Shown here piece by piece: positions 22,701 through 33,053 of a stretch of DNA of 64,000 nucleotides. The translations under genes were made by a program, and so were the position numbers. The notes below the pieces were generated by a model. It did not search any database. It had not been told where the DNA came from and saw nothing but the letters and a program-made list of their open reading frames with translations. The stretch is from Trichostrongylus colubriformis (Eukaryota > Nematoda > Chromadorea > Rhabditida > Trichostrongylidae): NCBI GenBank assembly GCA_963978905.1, contig OZ022257.1, positions 30,271,274 through 30,335,273 of the forward strand, read 5' to 3'. The number at the start of each line of letters is the position of its first letter. Position 1 is the stretch's first letter.

Positions 22701-25554
22701 AGTCTGTTTAGGGTATAGTCATCAATCTATGTGCAATCGTCGAGCAACTTCTGTTCATATGATTCCACTCACTGCCCGCTTCTCACCGATGCCCCATGAC
22801 GCGATGTAGATTGCGAAGCTCACCTGGTAAAGTAGTAAGACACTAGAAAGAGAACCCACAAAAAACCACAATTTGTGATGAACTATGAAATTAGCCTGAG
22901 CATCCACAAAATGCAGCAGATATGCATGAGCACTGCGCATGAGAAATAACAACATTGGAGAACCATCGCTATGAGGTAGATATTAGACATCGCCTTTCGC
23001 CGATGCTGTACTGGTAATCGCAGTGCAACCGCTAATTTCACGTATGATTGTTTCAGGAAGAGTGCCGAAAAATAGCAGACATCAGAAGTAAAGAGGTCGT
23101 GAATTCCGCGTGTTATGATGAGTTCAAAGCGTGAAAGCCTACGTAGCGCGTTCGCCACCTAGGGTCCCGAAAGCTGACAGGTAATGAGAGATTTCTGAAC
23201 TGAATCACGGAAAAAGTTTTAGATACGAGCGTTCTTTTCCGAGTAGAGAACTTGGAATCAAAATTTTTCAGGAGGCGGTCTCTCACAAACGCTTGAGCGA
23301 TGAGTTAGAAAAGGAGAAAGGAAAACTTAAAGCTTGATCCGATGCCCTCACTGATCCCCCTGACCAATACATTCACTCATCCATAACATTTGAAATTCCA
23401 GTTATCCATTAATTCCCACTGTGCTTGCTCACATTAAGGCTTTCCGTATGGAGAAGAAGAAGAGGCGAGACGAAAAAGACGGGATCGCATAATAACCATA
23501 ATATATCTCAATACAAGAGCCATTTTGACTTTGGACCATCCTCTAACCAGTATGCGAGCAGAGCAATTGAGGGCAAGTGCAAATTATTCACATCAGCTGA
23601 ACAGTGGTACAGTTTTCAGGTCTGTCCTTTCTCCCAACATCAAAATCATTATGGATTTACGACATGGATTGCTATGAATAGGTGTCATCATACTTCGTTG
23701 AAAATTTCAATTTTCCGCAAAAGCAAATAACCAACCAAGGGTTGAGATGCTATTTCCGGTCATTCCGCTTCAACTAGAGTTTCTTTCTTTCAACTTCGAT
23801 CCGCTTCAACTGGAGCTTAGATTGTGAAATGTCAAAATAGCTTACTTGATCCAACTGTAACTCCGCCATTTTCAGAGCTTGCACCAGTGGCTGCGATACC
23901 CGCGGCATGAGTTCGTCAATGAGCTGATTGAATTCATCACGAGTCACGTGCACGCGCATGTCTATATCCTCATGAACGCTTTCAACTTGAGCATAATAGT
24001 CGAGATTAGCACTGAGCACCTGAAACAACAGAATCAGTTGTACGAATGGTTACTGCGCCAACTGTCATAACTGACCTGTTTCAACCGCTCAGCTTCTTTG
24101 AACAGTTTCGCCATGGCACGATTACTTGTTGTGATATCCTTGGATGCCTTGTAATGTTCTCTGAACTTTGCAACTAGAAGATCCCTCAAACGCAGTGTCA
24201 TTTCTAAGCCTCCCAGAGATCGATCGAATCCAACACCCAACACAGACATCTACAAAAGAAATCATCAAATTTCGCAGTCGCTCAGTGAAGTAGCCTAATG
24301 TAAGAAATCAAACAAGCTGGAAAATAAAGTGATTTCAATCGACAGATAGCGTACCTTTGGGTCTTTTCCATATTTCTCCTTTACTAATTTGTACTCGACA
24401 AGAGTGGCCACCGTTTTCGCAGCTCCCATATCGTAGATCATAAGACGCTGAGGCTTGTCACCAACTTCTTTCCGGCGAAAAACGCCGTAATTGAGTCCAG
24501 CAGCAGTTCCACCATTTATCAGCTTAAAAAGGAAGTCTATGCAGGTAGAGCAAATAAAAAAAGCGCTGAAATAAGAACGCAGACCCACCTGAAGCAAGTT
24601 CAACTTTGCAATTTGAGCTGCTTTTTCGATTATAAGACGTTCCGCTTGAGTGAAGAACACCGGAACGCTTATTACTACGTCTCGAAGGCTCATCTGAAAC
24701 TAAAAATGTGCTAACACAGTACTCGTAAAACAGAAGAAGCTTGGACAACGGTAACCTCTGCATAAGTTTCCGCGAATTCCCGCACACTAGTCAATATCAT
24801 TGCAAGAAGAGTCTCCACTGGGTAACTCGTATCACTAAAAGTGACAACGTAAAAACCAGTTTACATAAGATGCGCAAATGAAGAACATGGTAGTCCGCAA
24901 ATCTATGGGAAGTCGAAAAAACAATGACTTACACAAACTCACCCGATAGGGAACACCACGCTGCTCTCGTTCACATGCTTCTCCAGTACTAGGTGTGGAA
25001 AGCGTTGACGAAAAAGAAGCACAGATGGGTGGTCAGTATGTTTAGCGACTAGATCAAGAAGATTTCCATAAACATTTGAGGGATATCGCACAGAGATTGC
25101 GAGAGCGGCTTCACCAAACAATCTGAAATAACAATGACTTTTCAAAAAAAATTATTTGCAACTTTCCAAGGGAAGTACCTTTCATTATTTACAATCGACA
25201 CGACATTCGGTGTTTTCCTGTGTGATTCCTTGTTGAGCACAATTTCCATTGGGACACCAGGCTTAATCAACCCAACCTGTAAAACGGTTACACTATTGCG
25301 CATTGAGAGCCGCAATGAAGGTCAAAACAAGCACACGAACAAAATAAAACGCGTGGTCAAGAAAACCAATCACCTTCAAGAACTGGCTTCCGAAATCGAT
25401 AGAGATTGCTCCAAAAGCAGCATCTAATGAAAGATTGATAAAACAGTAACAAGTTACATGTTCAGAGAAGAATAAACAGATACTTACCACTCGGTGCAAT
25501 CACAGTAAACAACACAGCTACAAAGGTCGCCCTCCACCGAACGTCAGTTGTCAT
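10711..25554 (-). CDS. HYOU1: Hypoxia up-regulated protein 1 / Grp170, ER Hsp70-family chaperone (23 exons)
   Basis: An ER-lumen chaperone and nucleotide-exchange partner of BiP. Exons in transcript order: 25554-25488, 25423-25374, 25276-25179, 25122-24943, 24834-24756, 24693-24589, 24522-24355, 24249-24076, 24019-23846, 20578-20502, 20289-20229, 20154-20083, 19994-19890, 19577-19492, 18799-18691, 18631-18544, 15065-14755, 14580-14444, 13767-13611, 13025-12897, 11848-11750, 11466-11338, 11055-10711. Phases agree throughout and give 999 residues, the usual length of the vertebrate protein as I recall it. Residues 1-22 are a signal peptide. The nucleotide-binding domain spans about 24-411, with AISIDFGSQFLKV (phosphate 1), LINGGTAAGLNYGVFRR, YDMGAAKTVATLVEY (phosphate 2), GVGFDRSLGGLE and VVLMGAGTRVPKVQEEI. 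The beta substrate domain is about 412-565, with VSVFGVGKALEDKL and FQMDLSGILRIEKAEAV. Next come an acidic Glu/Lys loop (566-700), a helical lid (715-885) and a charged tail (886-999) ending KVEL, a KDEL-type retrieval signal. The ATG follows an acceptor-like TTGTCAG by 12 bases, which suggests trans-splicing. Confidence 0.95.
11849..12896. other. HYOU1 intron 20 with dispersed repeat
   Basis: A 1.05-kb intron between the exons at 13025-12897 and 11848-11750. About 12440-12830 carries one copy of the dispersed GC-rich repeat family described at 34800-35215. The remainder is AT-rich with no other structure I can support. Confidence 0.6.
12440..12830. repeat. Dispersed GC-rich repeat family, copy 1
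   Basis: Shares ordered blocks with 34800-35215, 37740-38050 and 44763-45050: a GTAGGGGTGCTCAG / AACAGTAGAAAA block, a CCCTTCTC..CGTC(C)TCTGCGT block, a CCAAGCCGCG block, and a block ending in CAGAGAACATG. No terminal inverted repeats or ORF were found. It lies in HYOU1 intron 20. Confidence 0.5.
15722..16153. mobile_element. Palindromic fold-back element, copy 1
   Basis: An almost perfect palindrome. TTAAAGGAATCGTCCACGG at the left end is complemented at the right end (about 16135-16153), and arms of about 185 bp extend inward to a GC-rich centre around 15905-15960 (ACAGTCCCACTCTCCC and its complement). There is no coding capacity. The outer bases are TTAA on both sides, so the target duplication may be TTAA or TA; the diverged copy at 62142-62577 has TA. 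It lies in HYOU1 intron 16, which it shares with a mariner copy. Confidence 0.8.
16435..17383 (-). mobile_element. Mariner element, copy 1, internally deleted and inactive
   Basis: Inverted ends GGTTGTTCCAAAAGTCTTGT; TA follows the right end, while the left flank reads AA. The minus strand encodes a mariner transposase remnant: an HTH segment (TTEACHSISAALG, SYVTVRRWF), then GEIDMKDKPRLG joined directly to LCWFWDAEG, LHDDARSHFAKSSQAKL, LPHPPYSPDIAPSGYHL and ADFFDSQNPEF. In known mariner transposases about 100 residues separate KPR-G from this point, including the first catalytic Asp (CDEKW region), so the core is deleted. A Lys codon in GKGCVS has become TAG near 17050. The right end is partly duplicated in tandem (17230-17310 and 17311-17383). 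It lies in HYOU1 intron 16. Confidence 0.85.
18314..18417 (+). repeat. 52-bp tandem duplication
   Basis: Two head-to-tail copies of a 52-bp unit (starting GAGGGCACACACTCAGTGGT, ending TTTAGTCTTTTGCA), at 18314-18365 and 18366-18417, differ at a single base. It is a very recent duplication just downstream of HYOU1 exon 16, inside intron 16. Confidence 0.85.
20596..22290. repeat. Tandem repeat of about 300 bp, second unit split by an insertion
   Basis: Unit 1 is about 20596-20896 and unit 2 starts about 20897. Both begin TCATAACCTA and contain CGCCCGATTCTCGGTTTCAC, CAAGC(G/A)GGAAAGGTCA and GCATGGTCTAA. Unit 2 is interrupted after GCATGGTCTAA (about 21033) and resumes at about 22140 with AAGATGTACAGAG, GACGGACC-like and GCGGGGCCTGCGCTGCAATGG segments matching unit 1. 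The insertion is the element at 21034-22139. The array lies in HYOU1 intron 9. Confidence 0.7.
21034..22139. mobile_element. Long-inverted-repeat element nested in a tandem repeat
   Basis: The ends CAAGGGAAGGTATTTTACTT and its complement start arms of about 195 bp (21034-21230 and 21945-22139). These include a poly-G run at 21079-21091 on the left, shorter on the right, and the block GTGAAAACCAAAATTGCCAA. The interior contains a region starting near 21250 that resembles the tRNA-like segments in the related element at 45190-45935 (CCGTTGGTTTGCT..CCGCC, then CACTTCTAAACGTTTCCTTG). No transposase frame was seen. It interrupts unit 2 of the surrounding tandem repeat, so it inserted after that duplication formed. 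Confidence 0.7.
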
Positions 25555-26332
25555 TTTACCCGTTTCCTGACAATATAAAACGTATGAAAGAAAAATGGAA
25601 AACAATTGAGACAGAAGCCGAAATCCGCGATCTCTATACGAAGGCGCAACATCGCAGACCCACACGACCGCGGTCCGCATGCAAAATCGCAAAAGTCAGA
25701 GATAGAGACTAATATTTGCCTAAGGTCGGAAATACACACAAATCAATAGAGATCTGAAGCACTAAGAACACACAAAGTGAGACAACCTAGTGAATGTAGT
25801 ATGGCAAAACTGGTAAAGAAGCGGAATAAGTTAAACCACAGCTAACACACCAAAGTAAATCACAGTTGTAAGGCTGTCATTTTCAGTACCGAGTATAGAT
25901 AATCAAGCATCACATAAAGGAATAAATTACTATAGAAAGCTTTCAATAATGACAACACAGCAAAGACAATACCGTGTACTGTGAACGCATGAAATGAAAC
26001 AAATCGATTAAGTAGTATATTTGGCGCTGCCACCAATTGATAAAAACATGGCTGTTTACTTCGTCTAAAGTATTTTATTAATCATTTGGCAAGAAAATTT
26101 ATAAACATGGACAATAAAAGCCAGCGACAGGAGCTGCTCCTTGCGGGTACTCTACAAGTTCATGCATTATACATGAACAGTATAAATCAGTTCTGAATTC
26201 GACTTATTCTGATAGTATTACACAGCTTGCCAACCTCGCTCTACAAAAGGACGAGTAGTTAATCAGTCCCGAACAGAATGATTTTTGAAATACTTCTGTT
26301 CAAATGTACGACCTAGGAAGAATGGGAGGTGA

Positions 26333-27214
26333 GCAAACCAGACGCTTTTGACAATCGGCTGCTACCGAAATCAGGTTTTCGTGGCAGGACCAACACATGC
26401 TTCCTTACATCCCCAAGTGTTTTGAGTCTGGTTTGCTTACCTCAAACACATAGAACGAAGGAATTATGTTGAAAGCAGATGTTTTAATGCTTTAGGTTTG
26501 GGTGCTATTGCAATGAGGGGGGGGGGGGGCTCTTCTAAAAAGTTGCTTATCTGCGCATCGTGGAGAGATCCTTGATGGGTCAATCTGCACATTCACGCGT
26601 ATAATTTTGCCTAAGCCTTGGAGGGAGAAGGGAGGACTCTTTCCCCCTTCACGGCTTAGATAAAAAATAGGGTCCCGTTGTGTTATGGGATGCCCCCCCC
26701 CCCCCATTGCGATAGCACCTAAGTTCGTTTTAACGCGACTCGTGGAGCGCTTCACGTGCATTGCAGGGGAAGGAACCTTCGACACAGGGGCGAATATGGG
26801 CTGTGGCCGAAAATAATTCCTGTTTACAAAAAAAATGTACACCGTAACCATCCATCGACCCAGAAACGTTGCCGCAACGGTAGAGCTCCCGTGGGTGCAT
26901 GCGTGCCATCATCCCATGCATATCCAAAAATCGGAGCCGTTCACCGACCGCTGTCACCTTCTTCCATGTCCTCCTCCATAACCCAACTCCTCTCCGGTTG
27001 CCGTTCTTAGCTGTGCAATGGGTGTTGCCTCCCCTAGACGGCCTGCGTAGTACAATTCACGGGCAGCTTGCCACATGCTTTCTCCTACGCGGAGAGTGCA
27101 GGGAGGACGACAAAACGCGAAAGAGTGTGTGATGACAACGAGCAGCGTCAATACGCGCCCTGACGCGAAAACATGGTTACTGTAGCAGCCGATTGTCAAA
27201 AGCGTCTGGTTTGC
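26333..27214. repeat. Repeat ends related to GCAAACCAGACGCTTTTGAC
   Basis: A 33-bp sequence at 26333-26365 (GCAAACCAGACGCTTTTGAC continuing through AATCGGCTGCTAC) is complemented at about 27182-27214. A third, shorter complement, GTCTGGTTTGCTTACCTC, lies at about 26427-26444 and pairs with GAGGTGAGCAAACCAGAC at 26327-26344. The segment may be one 880-bp element, or a 118-bp hairpin element plus a broken second copy. The poly-G/poly-C element is nested inside. Confidence 0.45.
26494..26725. mobile_element. Inverted-repeat element with poly-G/poly-C subterminal tracts
   Basis: The left end reads AGGTTTGGGTGCTATTGCAA followed by a run of G; the right end has the matching run of C followed by ATTGCGATAGCACCTAAGTT. 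The interior of about 160 bp is non-coding. The homopolymers face each other, so a single strand could form a long G:C hairpin. Confidence 0.6.
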
Positions 27215-28617
27215 TTTCCTCGAAGAATGGAGGTGCGCAAGAAAAGGTTACTTCAAGAAACAGTACTTTTCTTAAAGTAACCTTTTCTTCTACAGCGCAA
27301 AATGTGCAAGGTCTGGATGCGGGTGAGAATAGTGACAGGGCACGTCCTATATCGCGCGTGCTTACAGACGCTTACAACTATGTCTGAGTTTCATATACTC
27401 AGAAGAAAATGGTACGTTGACGGAACAAAAGCAGTGAACAGAAATATAACACGTACTTAAATGGACAAGGCTGCTCACATGATTGAATTGGGCACTTACT
27501 ACACCAACTGCATCCGATGTTACGTGATATCAGCTGCTCCAGCGCAGTTCTATACCCTTGTGGAAATACTACGCAAACGAATCTTCCAGCACAGCCTCGC
27601 AAATTGAAGGAAGTGCACTTTGTAGAGGTAGAGAGTGGAAGGAAGGGGAATGCCACTTATACTCATTCACAGACTATAATAATAGGACCACATATTTCAG
27701 GCTGCCATGAGAACTATAACCAAAGCAGTTAAAAATGACTGAAGGTTAATTTCCCTAGATTGAGAAAAGCTACGAAAACTACACCTAAACCAAAAAAACA
27801 AGCTTCCAGTCATGGACATGGCACAATATTCCTAAGCAAAGCCACTTAAGCTCCTCTCGACATCCTGTGATGCTAAGTATGAGAATCAGATTTCAGGTAT
27901 GTCCCTCGAGATCACTGAGCTTCCGCATTAGTTGCCCTCCGAATCTTTCTCGGTATAAAGGAGAAATCAAGTCAAGCAGCTGACCAAGTGATTCAAAATA
28001 TTGTGTGTGCATCTGCAATTGTCGAAAATCACCATTCATACAGTCCGCACGGTTGCTTGCGATTCGCCAGCCTTTCCCTGAAAATCAGTCAAACCAATGA
28101 TGAACTTCAAAACTTCCTAGTGAAAAATCGAAAACATAAAGAAATCAAATCGAACAGTCATCGAAATCAAATCGATAAGCTGAGCGAATTTTTTCTCGAA
28201 TTTCACATCGGAAACAGAAGGGGTAAGAGGATCACGGTGCAGCTTACCGGTGTTTATGGTACTGCTTTATAAAATATCTACTGTTTTGCGACTTTTCCCC
28301 CACAGCAAGCAACTGTCTTGTGAAATTCACTTTTCTAACACGGAAGACCCATCAGGTCATGGTGAGCTTTCTCAGAACGGTTTTTTGCATTTTATAGGGT
28401 CACGTACATGAAGCAAAAAACCGGTCTCAAATTTGGCTAAATGGTTTTGGGGGGCCCAGAAAATAGTTGATGGTTCGGTCCCCACTGAGGACAAATTTTT
28501 GCATTTTTCTATTATAGTTTTCATCCGTAGTGCTCATGTAAGACCATACGTGCAAAACGTGCAAAATCAATTTTCATTCTACCAGGGAACCGTTACCTTC
28601 AGTATTTTTGCGTACTA

Positions 28618-29082
28618 AGCGAATGATTGGTTTGGACCTGCCAACGCTCATAACAGGGGAACTAGGCGATTTCCTGCAAAGTACGTGTGATATTCATGCT
28701 CAGGGGGGGTGGGGGGAAATCCGCCAAAAAATCGCGTCAGCGACGTCGCACTCGCGGCGCCACCAGTACGACTTGCGAATCGATTTTGCTCTTGGGAGCC
28801 CGGCAGAGCGTGGCTGCGTCACTTCAGCACTCCAGCCATGCCACACTGCCTCTTCCAGCCACGCCACCCTGCCTCCTCCACCTTTGCCACACTGTCTCGC
28901 TTGAAGGCTGCCATGCCCTGCCACTGGTACTCGCACCAGCCGAGCCGCTCGCCGCGCGCGGCCACGCGATTTTTTGGCGGATTTCCCCCACACAGCGAAT
29001 GATTGGTTTGGACCTGCCAACGCTCATAACAGAGGAACTAGGCGATTTCCTGCAAAGTACGTGTGATATTCATGCTCAGGGG
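28618..29082. repeat. 89-bp direct repeats flanking a 287-bp insertion
   Basis: The same 89-bp sequence (starting AGCGAATGATTGGTTTGGAC, ending CATGCTCAGGGG) occurs at 28618-28706 and 28994-29082 with one mismatch. Between them lie 287 bp absent from the sister element at 48006-49348. This insert has inverted ends: GGGGGAAATCCGCCAAAAAA at about 28713 and its complement at about 28968-28990. Its middle is rich in CpG and in CCACACTGCCTC-type short repeats. Confidence 0.8.
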
Positions 29083-29636
29083 TCGAACTACCCTAGATGA
29101 CAAGTTTGCAGCCTAATCGCGATTTGGACCGAAACTCGGAAAATTGGGCGACCAGTAGTACTACTACTGCCATGGCAAGGGGCACTCAACGAAAGGAGCT
29201 CGCTAGCCGATATAAAGAAATATTTGCTATCTCTTGCCTTCGCATGGTGTTGCTAGGTGCAGTTCTCTTGGAATGCGTTGATTCTGCACATGCTTCATTA
29301 CAGTTAATCGAGGCTGTGAGTTGCTCGTCTGTAGATGTAGAGCAGACTGTGTGTCACCACCCCACTGTCTCGAGTTTGGGTCAAAATCTCAATTTGGATA
29401 GTATTTTGTATCTAGGGCTTATAGTCTCCTAAGCACGAATATCACACTAGTTTCGCAGGAAAACTCCTGGCACGCCTGCTATGGGCGCCGAAGGGTCCAA
29501 ACACCTCAACCACTGAAAGCTTGCAAATGAGGTCACTTTCGTGCACCAGCGACGAAAACTGCAGTCATTTGGCATGTGCGCAAATAGTATAGTGCTGGAC
29601 AAAGAAAATTAAGAGAATGCAAAAGCGAAAACTTCG

Positions 29637-29710
29637 AGCGGACCTGAACCACGAACACTCCCACCTCCGTGCCAATGTCAATCTATCCCCCTATCCATTC
29701 GGCCATCCAA
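29637..29710 (-). other. tRNA-like sequence inside Harbinger-like copy 1
   Basis: On the minus strand, TGGCCGAATGG (29705-29695) matches an A-box and GGTTCAGGTCC (29650-29640) matches a B-box, with tRNA-scale spacing slightly long for a class I tRNA. I could not fold a full cloverleaf with confidence, so this is called tRNA-like rather than a tRNA gene. The same arrangement occurs in the sister element near 48936-49007. Confidence 0.5.
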
Positions 29711-30579
29711 CCACTGCAAGCGCGCCAACCTGTGCATCCCCTATGAGTTTCCTTTGCTTCGTTTAGCAATTACTATAAGTGATTCTACATTTTTGAACCA
29801 CATCGCAGTGGTTTCGGCGTAGGTTTGAAGACAGTCTTCTGATATGCATTTACTGAACGCCGCAGCTTTAAAGCATTGCAGCAAACTGGTTAAAATTGCT
29901 TCTTTCTAAGCAACTTTTGACACTCATTTTCAGGGCCCCCCAAAACCATTTAGCCAAATTTGAGACCGGTTTTTTGCTTCATGTATGTGACCCAATATAA
30001 AGCAAAAAATCGTTTTGAAAAAGCTCACCATGACCTGATAGGCCTTCCGTGTAAGACCGTGTTCATACACGGCAAGATGTGGCCGCGTTCATTGGCAGCA
30101 GGCAGAGTGGCACGGGGAGGGGCAAAGACGACGCAGGGAACGAGGTATATCGTTAGGCGTGGCCCCTTGCTGCTAATTTGCCAGTGGGGTTCACGAGCCA
30201 TAGCACGCACTTCTCTGCGTCAGACAACCCGTCCATATCACCAAACCCTCAGATTTTCGTAATTGATATTACCTTATCAAATACCTTGTTAAAGAAACAC
30301 TGCAAATTACTGAGTAGTTTGCATCACAACTCAACGATTGTAATACAACCACCAAGGGAATAACAAGTAGTGTTTTCCATAGTTCAAAATGTAGAGAAAA
30401 CATTAAAAAGGCCGGAAATGGAGGGAAGTTGTCGGAATCCACGCTCATCCAAGAAAAATGAGGTCCGCAAAAGGTCCATTGAGAATCGACGGAGACCTAT
30501 CCATTACGAAAACCTGAAGGTTCGATGATGCGGAGGAGTCATCCGTCGCAAAAGATGCACTGAATGGTAGGTGATAGGT

Positions 30580-30960
30580 CGGCAGCTACGGCCCATGTGC
30601 TCCACTGACAAATCAGGGGTGTGGAGCGATTGGTCGAATTTTCGCTTCGCGGCGCCGTCACCACGACTCGCAGCGGTCGGTTTGAATTCCGTTCAGGACG
30701 CAAGAGGCTAGTACCATGAAGGTCCTTTGAAAATTAGCTGTTTACCTCATTATTACCTGAAGTCAGTAACTTCGGTACCCCAAAAAGACAAAATAGTAAC
30801 ATAAAAAGTAAAAGGGACAAGGACATCACATGATAAAAATCTTAATACAAAATTATCAATTCGGGCTCAGATTTTTATAGGGGCGTACGCAATGCACGCA
30901 ATCACACGTGACAAAATCGGCCGCGACGCTCGCCGCGGGCGGCCGCGCGAAATTCGACCA
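30580..30960. repeat. GC-rich dispersed repeat, copy 1
   Basis: Shares GCGCC(G/A)TCA..ACGACT..CGCAG..GTCGGT and CGACGCTCGCCGCG / CCGCTCGCCGCG segments with about 50005-50290, in the same order and at similar spacing. Part of the first segment also resembles the interior of the 287-bp insert at 28707-28993. There is no coding capacity. Confidence 0.4.
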
Positions 30961-31587
30961 ATCGCCACTCACCTGCTAATTCTCTGCAAGGGTCCGCTTC
31001 TAACGACCGCCTCCCCACGCAACGAGACAGGGTGGTATGGGCGAACACGCAGAGACATGTAGCCAAGCTCTGCCGCTGGCGGCAGAGAACGCGGCTGCCA
31101 CTGAGGACAAGTAACAGAGCCATAGAATAGCAAGGATACGGGAAAGGCAAAAAAAGCTCACTGCAACCCTCTCAGATTCTTAAAGTCCCATAGTCGCAGT
31201 AAGCAAGGCTGCTCGTACATAAAAAATAACAAAAACCAGAAGATTGTCAGATGAACTTCTCAGAGTCGGCAACAAATACGAAGAACAGACGAGTACAGGG
31301 AAATTTTTGAGACAGAAAGATCCCCAAATACTGTGCTGGGAAATTGCTGGAAAGCTCCACGCGTGCATTACATACATGCTTAAATGAAATGCAAGCATCA
31401 ACCTTGAAGCTAATTTCAAAAATGAAATAAAAAATGGTGGTGATGGTAATCAATAAAAGATTAGCCAATAAAATGGCAATCAACTTGAAGTACCTGTCAA
31501 TTCAATACAGTATGTAGTGCGTTCCAATGTAGTAAGATTCAGAAACAGCAGCTCATTAGTGCGCGGCAGCATTTCCGAGATACATAC

Positions 31588-33053
31588 CGACTCCACAGCG
31601 TACGAAAATTCACGAACCGCTGCCATAGCTTCCTCCTCCAGTTGTGAACGCATATCGCATTCACAAATTCTAGAACATCACATTTTCAGAACACAAACAT
31701 TTTCGCTTCAACTCCTCAGTCCGCAAAGTTGGATCACCCAGTAGAGCCAGGTTAGGAACAGGATGAGCCCGATCCTGTGGTGATTCGTAGTTGCAAATTC
31801 CGCCACCCATCAAAAGGAAACGTTGTTGAGGCAACAGCGAATGACAGCTGCCATATAGGACAGGATATAGCCAAGTGAGCTCCGAATTTTCCAAAAATTT
31901 CATGACAACGAATTTTGCAAAATTTTCATGACTACCTCATATGGAGGAGCAATATGTGAAACGCGAAGATATGCAGAGGTCTCTCTAAGGAATAGCTTCA
32001 AATGCAAAGCATAAGGACAATTTAGGCGGAATCAGTCTAAAGAATGGTACGGTTGCTAAGTACAATGAAAACCACAGCAGAGTACTCGGCCAATTTTGCC
32101 TCGACCTTTTAACCATGGAATTTGAAAAACAAAAATGACTTATAATCACGCTTGTGCAATACAATACCGATAATGGTCGACGTCAGACTTCGCGATTCAG
32201 CGAAACCTCGAAATTGCGGTGTCGCAGTTCCGCACTTCGTTGTGCGATGCGAAGCTGCGACAGCGCACAATCACAATCTCGCGAATTCTAACGGTGGCTC
32301 GCCAGACGAGGGAATGTCATCAAAAGTACCACATGAAAAAGGGAAATCATTATGATAAACAGCACCTAGCGATAGCGAAGCTGCTGCACTTTTTTATCAC
32401 GCAATAACATTTCAGCACGAAATATTACTGTGGAAATGTATAGAGAGTAATAAAAAATTGTTACAGGAATCAAAGAGCTTACCCTGCGCTACCGTTCCTT
32501 GAAGGCGTCGAAGATCTAACGGTGGGTGTCGTTGGAGGTGTTTTTGATGACGATGTCGGTTGTGAGTACGGATCAGCACTAGTGTTTGGTGAATTCGTCA
32601 TTCCCACCTGCACAAAAAAAGGTATTTGGTACAACAATATACAAATTAAAATAGAAAAGAGCGGTTGCATGAGAGGTTCTCTCCAGAAAACGTTTGATCA
32701 TGCACAGCAATCAATATCAAGGGCTCATTGAGGACAAAAGTGAGGATGTGTACGTGTTCCCTATCACTTGGTAAACAGAGAATCAAAATGTGGTGACCAG
32801 ATCGTGAATGCTGCTGAATGTTGATGCCAGGGCAGCTTGAATAATCGTGTCAAAGATGATGAGTTGGTTATAAGGCTGGTGAACTGTCCACGCACACCAC
32901 AAGGGCTTACTACATAAAAGTCAAAAGCGCTGCCAGAGGCGTTGTCGCGCACTCTCATAGATGAATAATAGTTACATCCCGACGCTGCAGAAAACAAGGG
33001 TTCAACGCGCTTTAAAACAAATTATTAGGCTCACCTTCGTTTAGAGTTACCAT
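31588..33053 (-). CDS. Partial coding locus of unknown function, possibly degenerate
   Basis: Four minus-strand exons fit by phase: 33053-33035 (starts MVTLNE), 32984-32911 (SGCNYYSSMRVRDNASG..), 32607-32483 (Ser/Thr/Pro-rich, PTSSSKTPPTTPTVRSS) and 31669-31588 (CDMRSQLEEEAMAAVREFS). They sum to exactly 100 codons ending in phase 0, but no further exon was found. Between exons 3 and 4 (about 31670-32015) lie coding-looking stretches: YALHLKLFLRETSAYLRVSH, then RFLLMGGGICNYE and ALLGDPTLRTEELKRKC. These are separated by a frame-shifting 26-bp tandem duplication and closed by a TAG at the exon 4 acceptor. The true structure is therefore uncertain: a gene with alternative exons, or a decaying one. 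Family not recognised. Confidence 0.35.

Larger units (their letters stand above)
28339..30051. mobile_element. Harbinger-like non-autonomous element, copy 1, with nested insertion
   Basis: Ends CACGGAAG / CTTCCGTG begin inverted repeats of about 115 bp that include GGTCATGGTGAGCTTTCTCA, CAAATTTGGCTAAATGGTTT and TGGGGGGCCC. TAA flanks both sides (28336-28338, 30052-30054), matching the 3-bp TWA duplication of PIF/Harbinger elements. It matches 48006-49348 along its length but carries an extra segment of about 376 bp. No transposase frame was found. A tRNA-like sequence lies near 29637-29710 on the minus strand. Confidence 0.8.
25555..31587. other. HYOU1 upstream region and repeat-rich intergenic DNA
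   Basis: No coding exon could be supported. The first few hundred bases should contain the HYOU1 promoter; I looked for, but could not firmly place, an ER-stress element. From 26.3 kb onward the stretch is mostly repeats: a small hairpin pair, a poly-G/poly-C inverted-repeat element, a perfect short hairpin near 27240-27290, the Harbinger-like copy at 28339-30051 and a GC-rich dispersed repeat at about 30580-30960. Confidence 0.55.

Noticed and set aside
28687..29100. Several overlapping frames on both strands
   Set aside because: Fall in the CpG-rich nested insert and its flanking repeats; GC-rich low-complexity DNA lacks stop codons by chance.
31205..31480. Hydrophobic minus-strand stretch LIAILLANLLLITITTIF as a membrane exon of the partial locus
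   Set aside because: It can be joined in phase, but only through a weak acceptor, and T-rich intron DNA often reads as Leu/Ile/Phe.
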